A DNA stretch of 8,471 nt. Source: Bacillota bacterium. GTDB taxonomy: Bacteria > Bacillota > Clostridia > Oscillospirales > Oscillospiraceae. Positions 1-6,117 of the stretch are shown in pieces. A model generated the notes under the pieces. That model was not told the origin of the DNA, did not search any database, and saw nothing but the letters and a program-made list of their open reading frames with translations. The stretch is taken from the NCBI GenBank assembly GCA_017861415.1, contig JAGFXS010000056.1:1-8471 (forward strand), written 5' to 3'. Numbering within the stretch: position 1 is the first letter of the stretch; each line of letters begins with the position of its first letter. A program made the translations under genes and the position numbers.

Positions 1-359
1 CTGGCCTGGGTACTGATGTGGATTTTCACTGAGGGAGCATAGCGCCGGGCCAGCGAGAGAACACCTATGTCCGCCAGAATCAGAGCATCCACTTTTAGCT
101 CCTCCAGCTGCTCCAGAAAGGCAGGCAGGACGCTGACCTCCTCATTCCGGGGCATGGTGTTGCAGGTGACGTGGAGTTTCACTCCATGATCCCGGCAGAG
201 TTTCACCGCCTGACCTAGCTCATCTTCCTGAAAGTTACCGGCGAAGGAGCGCATGCCGAAGCGCTCCCCCGCCAGATATACCGCATCCGCGCCGTAGGCA
301 ATGGCCATGCGAAGGCGTTCCATATCTCCCGCCGGAGCAAGAAGTTCCGGTTTTCTCAT
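1..359 (-). CDS. Peptidase U32 family protein, N-terminal part (runs off the window)
   Basis: The first 119 residues of a minus-strand gene are visible, and the rest lies outside the window. The start is ATG at 359-357, preceded by AGGGGG inside the tail of mltG; only 3 nt separate the two genes, so they are almost certainly co-transcribed. The protein begins MRKPELLAPAGDMERLRMA, continues with GADAVYLAGERFGMRSFAGNF, and ends at the edge with VKIHISTQA. These are the signature N-terminal elements of the U32 family (a TIM-barrel-like fold). Members once called collagenases are now mostly known as tRNA or rRNA hydroxylation proteins (TrhP, RlhA) or ubiquinone hydroxylation factors. In Bacillus the homologues YrrN/YrrO sit close to mltG (yrrL) and act in 5-hydroxyuridine formation at tRNA wobble position 34. 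By context a TrhP-like role is the best guess. The C-terminal domain and Fe-S cysteines cannot be checked here. Confidence 0.9.
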   Translation of the reverse strand, partial: MRKPELLAPAGDMERLRMAIAYGADAVYLAGERFGMRSFAGNFQEDELGQAVKLCRDHGVKLHVTCNTMPRNEEVSVLPAFLEQLEELKVDALILADIGVLSLARRYAPSVKIHISTQA

Positions 360-362
360 GGA

Positions 363-1610
363 TCAGCCCCCTATAAAGGCCAGATGCTCGGCGTAGGTCT
401 TGAAGAACTTGTGCAAGCCGTCGCTTCCTAAGGCATAGAAATAGTAGTTGGTATCGTTGGGGTAGATGGCCGCCATGATGGAGTCAACACCCGGATTTCC
501 GATGGGTCCGGGAGGCAACCCCTTATTCTTGTAGGTGTTATAGGGGCTGTCCACCGTCTGATAGTCCGACTGGGAGACTACCTGCCCCGCGGGGAGCACA
601 TACTGAATGGTGGCATCTACCTGGAGGAAGCCCGCCGTCTCTGCCCGCTGGTTTTTCAGGCGGTTGTAAATAACAGAGGAGATATTGTAACGGTCGCTAC
701 CGTCTGTCTCTTTCTCGATCATAGAGGCGATGGTAAGAATTTCCCGTATAGAGTAGCCGGTGGTATCGATAATGGCGCGGATATCATCGTCCACCTTGCT
801 GTCAAAATTCACCAGCATCTTGTTGAGGATATACCGGGGGTTCTCGCCTGCGTAGAAGCGATAGGTATCCGGGAATAGGTATCCCTCCAGCCGCTTATAG
901 TCCCCTAGGGGGATGTCGGCCAGGAAGGAAAATGCATAGTCGTGAGAGGCCGCCATCTCTTGGAGCTTTGCCTCAGAGGAGACGTTTTTTTCCTCCAGCA
1001 GCTTAAAGATCTGGTCTATATTGTAACCCTCCGGTATGGTGACTTCCACCTCCACCCGCTTGTCCGAACGGGCAGACAGGGCGTTCACAATGGCCATGTA
1101 ATCCATATCCGTGTTGAGCCAGTAGCTGCCCGGGGTAATTTTATCCTTGCCGCCGGTGACGAGGGCGAACATACGGAACAGACTCTTATACTCAATGAGC
1201 CCTTTATCCTCCAGCTGATTGACCACGCTGCCATAGCTGTCCGACTCCTGAATAGAGATGGGTACTTCCTGATAGGGCTTATTTAGGGAGAGGACATCGT
1301 TGGCCGCCATCCAGCAGAGGGCCGCCAGGATGGCTGACACCCCAAAGACAAAGAGAAGATAGACCCAGGGGCTGGCAAACAGCCGTCCACCATTCCTTCT
1401 TCTGCGGTTGCGGGGCGGTTCTGCCTCTCGTGCCCCTCCCGTGACGGGTTGCCGGGGCGGCTGTGCCCTTGGTGTCTGATCCTGCTGCCGGGGCGCGGCA
1501 GATGACCGCTGCCCTTCGTAGTCCCTTCTGGACCGGGCATACGGTTCCCCCGGTACGGGGGGCCGATGGCTGGCAGGCTCCCGCCGGGGTGCTCTGTAAT
1601 CCTGATCCAT
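363..1610 (-). CDS. mltG: Endolytic murein transglycosylase MltG (YceG-like)
   Basis: The 415-residue product is a membrane-anchored lytic transglycosylase that cuts nascent glycan strands and so ends peptidoglycan polymerisation. Residues 1-75 form a Pro/Arg/Gln-rich, probably disordered cytoplasmic segment ending in a basic patch (RNRRRRNGGR). One transmembrane helix follows at about 78-103. The LysM-like subdomain spans roughly 112-190 and the catalytic YceG domain about 190-410. Family signatures include TIPEGYNIDQI, LEGYLFPDTYRF, ASMIEKET with the expected catalytic Glu299, VDATIQYVLP, SPYNTYKNKGLPPGPIGNPG and YFYALGSDGLHKFFKTYAEH. The full domain is present without frameshift. The start ATG (1610) has AAGGAGGT 4 nt upstream. 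Length is greater than the roughly 340 aa of E. coli MltG because of the N-terminal tail. It is the first gene of an mltG-U32 operon. Identification is firm; a role for the cytoplasmic tail is unknown. Confidence 0.96.
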   Translation of the reverse strand: MDQDYRAPRREPASHRPPVPGEPYARSRRDYEGQRSSAAPRQQDQTPRAQPPRQPVTGGAREAEPPRNRRRRNGGRLFASPWVYLLFVFGVSAILAALCWMAANDVLSLNKPYQEVPISIQESDSYGSVVNQLEDKGLIEYKSLFRMFALVTGGKDKITPGSYWLNTDMDYMAIVNALSARSDKRVEVEVTIPEGYNIDQIFKLLEEKNVSSEAKLQEMAASHDYAFSFLADIPLGDYKRLEGYLFPDTYRFYAGENPRYILNKMLVNFDSKVDDDIRAIIDTTGYSIREILTIASMIEKETDGSDRYNISSVIYNRLKNQRAETAGFLQVDATIQYVLPAGQVVSQSDYQTVDSPYNTYKNKGLPPGPIGNPGVDSIMAAIYPNDTNYYFYALGSDGLHKFFKTYAEHLAFIGG

Positions 1611-1756
1611 AATTACCTCCTTGATTCCGATACGTCCATTTCAAACAATGGTATCATGCTCACTTTTGTACAATTAATTTTTTTAAGCTTTTTTTGATCA
1701 CAATCACCACCTGACCAGACAGCGCATAGAATGAGCTGAAACGAGGTGAGAATTTA
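1611..1756. other. Divergent intergenic region between mltG and the Cys-rich microprotein gene
   Basis: This 146-bp gap must carry the promoters of two divergent genes. It holds both Shine-Dalgarno sites: AAGGAGGT for mltG (complement of 1615-1622) and GAGGTGA for the plus-strand gene (1743-1749). A very AT-rich block lies at about 1669-1700, with T-runs around AAGCTT. No convincing -35/-10 pair is seen for mltG. On the plus strand there is TACAAT at 1669-1674 without a good -35, and CATAGAAT at 1725-1732, which resembles a mother-cell sporulation sigma -10 (CATA-N3-T). These promoter assignments are weak guesses. Confidence 0.4.
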
Positions 1757-1909
1757 ATGTGCTTTAACAATTGCGGAGGAGGCAACAGCTGCCTCTGGAT
1801 CATCCTGATCCTCATCATCCTGTTCTGCGGCTGCGGCAACAACGGCTTTGGTGGCTGTGGTGGTTGCAACAACGGCTGCAACAACGGTTGCAACACCGGT
1901 TGCTGCTGA
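1757..1909 (+). CDS. 50-residue Gly/Cys-rich single-pass membrane microprotein, function unknown
   Basis: A plus-strand ORF of 50 codons (ATG 1757, TGA 1907-1909) has a well placed ribosome binding site, GAGGTGA, 7 nt upstream. The product has a short Cys/Gly/Asn head (MCFNNCGGGNSC), one strongly hydrophobic stretch (about residues 13-23, LWIILILIILF), then a tail of Gly, Asn and Cys ending in near-repeats of N-N-G-C. Eleven of 50 residues are cysteine (2, 6, 12, 24, 26, 34, 37, 41, 45, 49, 50). It resembles small high-cysteine proteins that clostridial genomes carry under vague names such as 'chorion class high-cysteine'; that resemblance is from memory and unverified. The layout of a Gly-rich part plus one hydrophobic helix also recalls the small YjcZ-type sporulation proteins. 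It is divergent from mltG and convergent with the folate gene, so it is its own transcription unit, followed by a hairpin at 1941-1977. Possible roles are metal binding or a disulfide-linked surface or spore component; no function is established. Confidence 0.72.
   Translation: MCFNNCGGGNSCLWIILILIILFCGCGNNGFGGCGGCNNGCNNGCNTGCC
1862..1903 (+). repeat. 12-bp tandem repeat encoding Gly-Cys-Asn-Asn units
   Basis: Three and a half copies of a 12-bp unit (GGTTGCAACAAC and close variants) run head to tail at 1862-1873, 1874-1885, 1886-1897 and 1898-1903. They are in frame and encode GCNN-GCNN-GCNT-GC in the tail of the microprotein. Copies differ at third codon positions (GGT/GGC) and at one AAC-to-ACC change, so the repeat is not a fresh duplication. 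Copy number could vary between strains. Confidence 0.75.
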
Positions 1910-1940
1910 AAACCTGTACCTACACTCTATCCTTTCATCA

Positions 1941-1977
1941 GGTGAAGGCGGGGGACTCTCTCCCGCCTCTCATCACC
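1941..1977. terminator. Hairpin between convergent genes, probable bidirectional terminator
   Basis: An inverted repeat lies between the convergent microprotein and 5-FCL genes. The inner stem GGCGGG (1947-1952) pairs with CCCGCC (1962-1967), extends inward by up to three pairs and outward by A1946-T1968. The outer arms are GGTGA (1941-1945) and TCACC (1973-1977). The outer right arm includes the 5-FCL stop codon. Neither strand has a real T-run after the stem, so this is a strong hairpin but an imperfect intrinsic terminator. Confidence 0.5.
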
Positions 1978-2563
1978 TCTCTGGTGGGACAAGCCCTCCG
2001 GACTCTGTAACAACATACTCAACCGGCTGGTCATGCCCCTCACGGGGCAACCGCTCCTGCAAGACAATATCCCGGCAAAATGCCACGGTGGCACCCTCAT
2101 AGCCGCTGAGATAACGGTCATAGTATCCGCCTCCCTGCCCCAGCCGATAGCCTCCTCGATCACAGCACAGGGCGGGAACTAAAATCAGATCTATCCCCTC
2201 CCGCCGAAGCAGGGGACAGTCCTCCGAAGGCTCCGGTATAGCCAACTGACCGGCAATCAGGCCCTCTATATCGGAGGCGCCTACCAAGCGGGCTTCCATT
2301 TGCCTGTCCGGCAGGATGCGGGGCAGAGCCACTTGCTTCCCCGCCGACAGAAGGGGGAACAGAAGCTCTTTCGTATCCGGCTCGGTACCCACACCGTAAT
2401 AGACGAGGATGGTCTTCGCCGCGGCCACTTGAGGCAGGGCCAGAAACTCTTTAAACAGGGCCTGATCGGAGGCGCACCGCTCCTGTGGGCTCATGGCCGA
2501 GAGGGTAGCGCGTATCTTGAGCCGCAGGCTCCGTTTTTCTTCTTTCCAATCATGTTGCTCCAC
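1973..2563 (-). CDS. fthC: 5-formyltetrahydrofolate cyclo-ligase (methenyl-THF synthetase)
   Basis: The 196-residue cytosolic enzyme converts 5-formyl-THF to 5,10-methenyl-THF using ATP, returning the storage form of folate to the one-carbon pool. A basic N-terminal helix (about 8-20) is followed by YYGVGTEPDT (55-64) and the hallmark phosphate/folate-binding motif GYRLGQGGGYYDRYL (138-152), with a C-terminal EYVVTESG. Length fits the family (about 180-200). I chose GTG at 2563: it has TGAGGT just upstream at good spacing, starts 5 nt after the tmk stop, and gives the expected short leader. An upstream in-frame TTG at 2599 would add 12 residues inside tmk and has no spaced ribosome site. Third gene of the tagA-tmk-fthC operon; thymidylate synthesis consumes methylene-THF, so pairing with tmk is metabolically sensible. 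Homologues are called ygfA in E. coli and yqgN in Bacillus. Confidence 0.93.
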   Translation of the reverse strand: MEQHDWKEEKRSLRLKIRATLSAMSPQERCASDQALFKEFLALPQVAAAKTILVYYGVGTEPDTKELLFPLLSAGKQVALPRILPDRQMEARLVGASDIEGLIAGQLAIPEPSEDCPLLRREGIDLILVPALCCDRGGYRLGQGGGYYDRYLSGYEGATVAFCRDIVLQERLPREGHDQPVEYVVTESGGLVPPER

Positions 2564-2576
2564 AATTCTTACCTCA
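2564..2576 (-). promoter_or_regulatory. Ribosome binding site that sets the GTG start of the cyclo-ligase gene
   Basis: Read on the minus strand, TGAGGT overlaps the tmk stop codon (2571-2569), and GAGG lies 8 nt before GTG at 2563. This placement supports GTG over the in-frame upstream TTG and suggests translational coupling to tmk. Confidence 0.7.
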
Positions 2577-3249
2577 GACAGGCCGAGACCGCCTGCCAAA
2601 CCTCTTGGTGAATGTCATCAATCTCACGGAGGGTACCCACGGAATCCAGACAAGAGATCACCTGCCAACCGTAGAGGGCAGCCGCCTCAAGGGCGGCATC
2701 CCGGCAGCGGGCGAGATAATCCACATCCGTTTCATGGATATCGCCCCGGGTGTCCGTCTCCTGCTGGCGCTGCCGCAATAGCTCCACGGCACGATCCGTG
2801 GGCAGATCCAGATAGAGCACTAAATCCGGTTGGGGCAGTTCCATTCTGTTGTACTCAAAATCCGAAAGCCACGCAAGGTAGTCACGCCGTGGCGCATCTT
2901 CCAGCTTTCCCGCCTGATGGACAGCGTTGGAAGTAGTATAACGATCCGCCAAAATCAGGCCGCCAGCCCGATACTCCGGTTCCCAGATCTTTTTCCAGGA
3001 TGCAAAGCGGTCCACCGCGTAAAAGGCGGAGGCCGCATAGGGATTCACACTGTCGGGGTCGCTGCCGAACTCCCCCCCGAGATACATGCGGATGAGGGCT
3101 GAGGACGGCTCCTCATACTGGGGGAACACCAGCCGCCGAAAGGGACGGGCCTCCGCCTCCAGTCGTCGGCAAAGCCGGGCGAACTGGGTAGACTTTCCCG
3201 AACCATCGGTGCCTTCAAAAACGATAAGCTTACCCTTTTTCATTGGCAC
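2569..3249 (-). CDS. tmk: Thymidylate kinase (dTMP kinase)
   Basis: The 226-residue cytosolic kinase phosphorylates dTMP to dTDP with ATP. The P-loop FEGTDGSGKST is at about residues 11-21. FYAVDRF (about 76-82) matches the dTMP-binding arginine region. ADRYTTSNAVHQAGKL (from about 101) carries the DRY motif, DLVLYLDLP (about 142-150) precedes the lid, and the lid region RQRQQETDTRGDIHE follows. Length is slightly above the bacterial average of about 205-215 because of extra residues around EFGSDPDSVNPYA and in the lid. The start is ambiguous: GTG at 3249 has GGAGG 7 nt upstream, while ATG two codons later (3243) matches the usual MKKGK beginning. I keep GTG on ribosome-site spacing. The gene overlaps the end of tagA by 20 bp, so translation is probably coupled, and it ends 5 nt before fthC. 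Confidence 0.93.
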   Translation of the reverse strand: MPMKKGKLIVFEGTDGSGKSTQFARLCRRLEAEARPFRRLVFPQYEEPSSALIRMYLGGEFGSDPDSVNPYAASAFYAVDRFASWKKIWEPEYRAGGLILADRYTTSNAVHQAGKLEDAPRRDYLAWLSDFEYNRMELPQPDLVLYLDLPTDRAVELLRQRQQETDTRGDIHETDVDYLARCRDAALEAAALYGWQVISCLDSVGTLREIDDIHQEVWQAVSACLR

Positions 3250-3967
3250 TACTCCCCCTCCGCGCCCTCCAGGCCGTAACCAAAAACAGCGGCAGCTTTG
3301 CCATGCGTCCTATCCGGGAGGGTTGATGGAGCAGACGGTACAGCCACTCCAGCCCCAACCGCTGCCAGATCCGTGGCGCCCGCGCCACCCGGCCCGCAAA
3401 TACATCTAGTGCGCCGCCCAGCCCCACCATGAGCCGGACGCCGCTTTGAGGGCCGAATTCCGCCATCCAGCGCTCCTGCTTCGGCGCACCCAGGCAGACA
3501 AAGGCCACATCGGCCTCAGCCTCCCGCATGGCCTGCACCGCAGCTTCAGAGTCGGTAAAATACCCGTCCCCGGTACCGCAAATCATAAGACCGGGATAGT
3601 CGGCAGCTAGGCGCACTCCAGCCTCTTGGGCCACGCCCGGTTTCGCCCCCAGCAGATAGAGCCGCTTTTCACGGGCAGCTAGTTCCTTCAGCAAACCCGC
3701 TGCAAAATCAATCCCCGGAACCCGCTCCCGAAGGGGTGTGTTCAAAATTCGTCCGGCATAAAGGATTCCGATCCCGTCCGGCAGAACCAGATCGGCACCG
3801 TTGAGCAATTCACCGTAATCCCGGGACGCCCGGGCCAGATTTACAATCTCCGGGTTGGGTGTCACCACGTAGTGAAAACCCTCTTCTTCTGCAAGGCGTG
3901 TCCCCGTAGCGACAGCCTCTTCCATGGTCAGGTTATCAAATAAAACGCCTAGGATATCGATCTTCAC
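3230..3967 (-). CDS. tagA: WecB/TagA/CpsF-family glycosyltransferase (TagA-like)
   Basis: The 245-residue protein belongs to glycosyltransferase family 26. In wall teichoic acid synthesis TagA moves N-acetylmannosamine from UDP-ManNAc onto undecaprenyl-PP-GlcNAc at the inner membrane face; relatives build other secondary wall polymers. Seen in order: VVTPNPEIVNLA with Thr36, VLPDGIGIL with Asp64 (the position of the proposed catalytic base), ERVPGIDF, LYLLGAKPGVA, CLGAPKQERWM with Gln164, MVGLGGALDVFAG, and the C-terminal RAPRIWQRLGLEWLYRL and QPSRIGR arginines that in TagA form the membrane-dependent appendage. Length is typical. The start is GTG at 3967, where an in-frame TGA lies shortly upstream and homologues begin MKIDILG; its ribosome site is weak (GGGG about 10 nt away). 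First gene of the operon driven by the 4013-4041 promoter. The exact sugar substrate cannot be told from sequence. Confidence 0.92.
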   Translation of the reverse strand: MKIDILGVLFDNLTMEEAVATGTRLAEEEGFHYVVTPNPEIVNLARASRDYGELLNGADLVLPDGIGILYAGRILNTPLRERVPGIDFAAGLLKELAAREKRLYLLGAKPGVAQEAGVRLAADYPGLMICGTGDGYFTDSEAAVQAMREAEADVAFVCLGAPKQERWMAEFGPQSGVRLMVGLGGALDVFAGRVARAPRIWQRLGLEWLYRLLHQPSRIGRMAKLPLFLVTAWRARRGSSANEKG

Positions 3968-4012
3968 TACACAGCAACCCCATCATTCGACATGTTTCCA
4001 CGATTCCGTCTG

Positions 4013-4041
4013 ATTGTAGCATAAGAAGCTAAAAAAGTCTA
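4013..4041 (-). promoter_or_regulatory. Sigma-A-type promoter of the tagA-tmk-fthC operon
   Basis: On the minus strand, -35 TAGACT (complement of 4036-4041, 4 of 6 matches) is followed by an exact 17-nt spacer and -10 TACAAT (complement of 4013-4018, 5 of 6), with an extended TGC immediately before the -10. Transcription should begin near 4006, about 39 nt before the tagA start. It sits just after the terminator of the upstream protease gene, as expected for an independent unit. Confidence 0.75.
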
Positions 4042-4056
4042 TCCTTTCCTATTGTT

Positions 4057-4073
4057 GACCCAAATTCCGGGTC
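4057..4073. repeat. Inverted repeat GACCC-N7-GGGTC upstream of the tagA promoter
   Basis: GACCC (4057-4061) and GGGTC (4069-4073) form a perfect 5-bp inverted repeat with a 7-nt AT-rich centre. It lies about 15 bp upstream of the -35 and beyond the upstream terminator. The place and geometry suit a regulator site, but a short repeat like this can arise by chance. Confidence 0.4.
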
Positions 4074-4083
4074 TTAACCAACC

Positions 4084-4121
4084 AATAAAATACCCTCCCC
4101 GGCAAGAGATGCCGAGGAGGG
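4084..4121 (-). terminator. Intrinsic terminator of the S41/SLH protease gene
   Basis: On the minus strand, 9 nt after the protease stop, CCCTCC (complement of 4116-4121) and GGC pair with GCC and GGAGGG (complement of 4093-4098) around the loop ATCTCTT. The stem is about 11 bp with one mismatch and is followed by the T-rich tail TATTTTATTGG. This is a standard Rho-independent terminator. Confidence 0.85.
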
Positions 4122-4130
4122 CAGAAAGCA

Positions 4131-6059
4131 TTAAACGTTCAAGATCTGAATGTGGGTAAACAGGTTGTAAAGCAATACCGCGGCGTCCTCCCGGGTGGCT
4201 GCGGCACGAGGTGAAATCTCCTCCACGTTCCGGTGGAGCAGACTCAGCGGCCCGCCCAAGGGGTTTAATTGACTCTCGTCCAACAGCCAGACCGACGATT
4301 GGGCCCAGTCGTCAAAGCCTTCCGGCACGTTGTCCGTATCGGCACTCCATGTTTTCGAGCCCTCATAGAGATAAGCGCTCAGATTGATTCCGGCCCGGGC
4401 CATAATGGTGATCAACTGCTCTTGGCTGACAATCCCTTTGGGATCAAAGCGTCCGTCTCCTAATCCCTTCATAAGACCGGCGCCACTCGCCGCAGCCACC
4501 TCATCGGCATACCAGGCTCCCTTGGGTACATCAGAGAACGTTGTCACCGTTTTAGGTGCCTTTAAATTCATAGCCTGTACCAAAAGGGCGCATAGCTCAG
4601 CGCGGGTGATGGTCCCCTTTGGATTAAACACACCATTCCCCTTCCCCTTTAGGATATCATAGGTGGCTAGGGTGTTGATTTTGTCGCCGGCCTCTCCGCG
4701 AGACACATCGGAAAAGCCCCGGTAATGGTAGTCTGTAAGCTGGTATTTCTCCACTAGGCTCTGTACAGAGGTGGCAACCCAGGTATTCTTGGCCGTTCCT
4801 TGCAGGACGGGCGTACCCGGCGGCAGCGCTCCCAGCAAGGCTGAAAAATTGCTTAGATTCTCCGGTGCTGTGGCTTCCTGCAAATCAATGGTCCAGCGCC
4901 AGCCGCCGATATCCACCCGCAGGTATTGCTCTAAGTTTGTTGCCGGTTCCACTGCGGTGAGGAGCAGGGCAATTTCATCCGCCTGGGCCGGATCCACAAG
5001 CAGGTGGGGAATTACACCGATCTGGTCCGCCGTACTGCCGCTGGGGGTATAGTAGCGGTAAGCAGTAATGGCCAAGGCATCTCCATCTTTGAAGTATTCC
5101 TCCATGCCGGGAACTGAGGAATCTAGGATCACCTGGGCCACACCTTTGCCAAAGGTTTTGGCGCCTATCACAAGGCCCTGCTCCACATCCCGGATGACTC
5201 CCGAGAAAATTTCGGCCGCGCTGGCGGTATACTGACTGGTAAGTACAATGGTGGGCTTAATGGTTTTTACATCCTGCTGGGACATAAACAGGATATACTG
5301 ATCCTGACCATTCCGCATGTAAACAACGGTTCCCTTCCCCAAGAAGACCCCCAAGCTCTGGGCAGTGGCGTTCACATCCCCTCCCGGGTTTTTCCGCAAG
5401 TCCACCATCCAGACAGCGGCATCCTTTTCTGCCTCCATGGCCTCTAAAAAGTGAGTTTGGGTGGTAGGTCCGAAGGTGGTGCAGTCTATGTAACCCACGC
5501 GGTCAAGAACTGTCTGGCTGGAGGTGCTTGGAATCACCAGTTCAGTCCGAGTCAGGGTATACTGCTCCTTAGCCCCGCTCTCATGGAGCACCTCGATGGT
5601 CACCTGGGTACCTGTCTCTCCCCGCAGCCATTGGGTGACGATGGTCCCCGGCTGACCGGTTGCACTTTTCCCATCCACAGCGATAATGATATCTCCCGCT
5701 ACGAGGCCAGCCTTCTGGGCCGGGCTACCCTCGTGGGGCAACACAATCAGCAGACCTTCTTCCACCACATTGGCATTGATACCAATGCCGCTGATTTTCT
5801 GATCCGTCATGCTGGACAGCATGGCCTGATAATCCTCTACGTTCATATATCTGGTATATGGATCCCCCAGCGTCTGAATGACTGTTTCGATGGTGTCCTG
5901 ATCGAGGACTGTATCGCTCACCTCACCCAGATAATACTCCTGAAGCAGGGTTTTCAGTTGATCTGTGGTGAGAGCCTGAGCCATGGGGGCAAGGATAAAC
6001 GCCAGGATCAAAAACAAAGACAATACTTTTTGTACGGCGCGGCCGCGGGGCTGATTCAT
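4131..6059 (-). CDS. Secreted S41 carboxyl-terminal processing protease with PDZ and SLH domains
   Basis: The 642-residue protein is an exported, wall-attached serine protease of the CtpA/Prc type. A signal peptide covers 1-29 (hydrophobic VLSLFLILAFILA, cleavage after AQA). An N-terminal helical part carries LGDPYTRYM (64-72). The PDZ domain is at about 86-175 (SGIGINANV). The S41 core is about 180-355, with VDLRKNPGG (219-227), the nucleophile in YTASAAEI (Ser280), and FGKGVAQV (Lys305, Gln309); the 25-residue Ser-Lys gap equals that of E. coli Prc. A linker of about 90 residues with no recognised domain (GGWRWTIDL) leads to SLH repeats at about 446-499, 508-556 and a worn third at about 583-640. 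SLH repeats bind secondary cell-wall polymers, so the protease is probably held on the cell surface. I chose ATG 6059 because it follows AAGGAGG by 8 nt and starts the signal peptide; an ATG at 6143 would bury it behind 28 unlikely residues. Substrates are unknown. Confidence 0.94.
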   Translation of the reverse strand: MNQPRGRAVQKVLSLFLILAFILAPMAQALTTDQLKTLLQEYYLGEVSDTVLDQDTIETVIQTLGDPYTRYMNVEDYQAMLSSMTDQKISGIGINANVVEEGLLIVLPHEGSPAQKAGLVAGDIIIAVDGKSATGQPGTIVTQWLRGETGTQVTIEVLHESGAKEQYTLTRTELVIPSTSSQTVLDRVGYIDCTTFGPTTQTHFLEAMEAEKDAAVWMVDLRKNPGGDVNATAQSLGVFLGKGTVVYMRNGQDQYILFMSQQDVKTIKPTIVLTSQYTASAAEIFSGVIRDVEQGLVIGAKTFGKGVAQVILDSSVPGMEEYFKDGDALAITAYRYYTPSGSTADQIGVIPHLLVDPAQADEIALLLTAVEPATNLEQYLRVDIGGWRWTIDLQEATAPENLSNFSALLGALPPGTPVLQGTAKNTWVATSVQSLVEKYQLTDYHYRGFSDVSRGEAGDKINTLATYDILKGKGNGVFNPKGTITRAELCALLVQAMNLKAPKTVTTFSDVPKGAWYADEVAAASGAGLMKGLGDGRFDPKGIVSQEQLITIMARAGINLSAYLYEGSKTWSADTDNVPEGFDDWAQSSVWLLDESQLNPLGGPLSLLHRNVEEISPRAAATREDAAVLLYNLFTHIQILNV

Positions 6060-6117
6060 TGGTGTATCCTCCTTAGGTTTGCGGACAGCTGGCACCGGAT
6101 TTTTCCGGGAAAAGACC

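Noticed and set aside
1678..1700. T-rich tracts around AAGCTT between mltG and the microprotein gene
   Set aside because: There is no GC-rich stem, so it is not a terminator. It is better read as AT-rich promoter-region DNA.
1660..1896. 78-aa minus-strand ORF rich in Leu, Pro and Gln
   Set aside because: It is the antisense of the Cys-rich microprotein repeat. The low-complexity sequence is explained by the GCNN repeat on the plus strand, which has the better ribosome site.
2564..2599. 12-residue upstream extension of the cyclo-ligase from TTG 2599
   Set aside because: It starts inside tmk, uses a TTG and has no spaced ribosome site. GTG 2563 has TGAGGT at good spacing.
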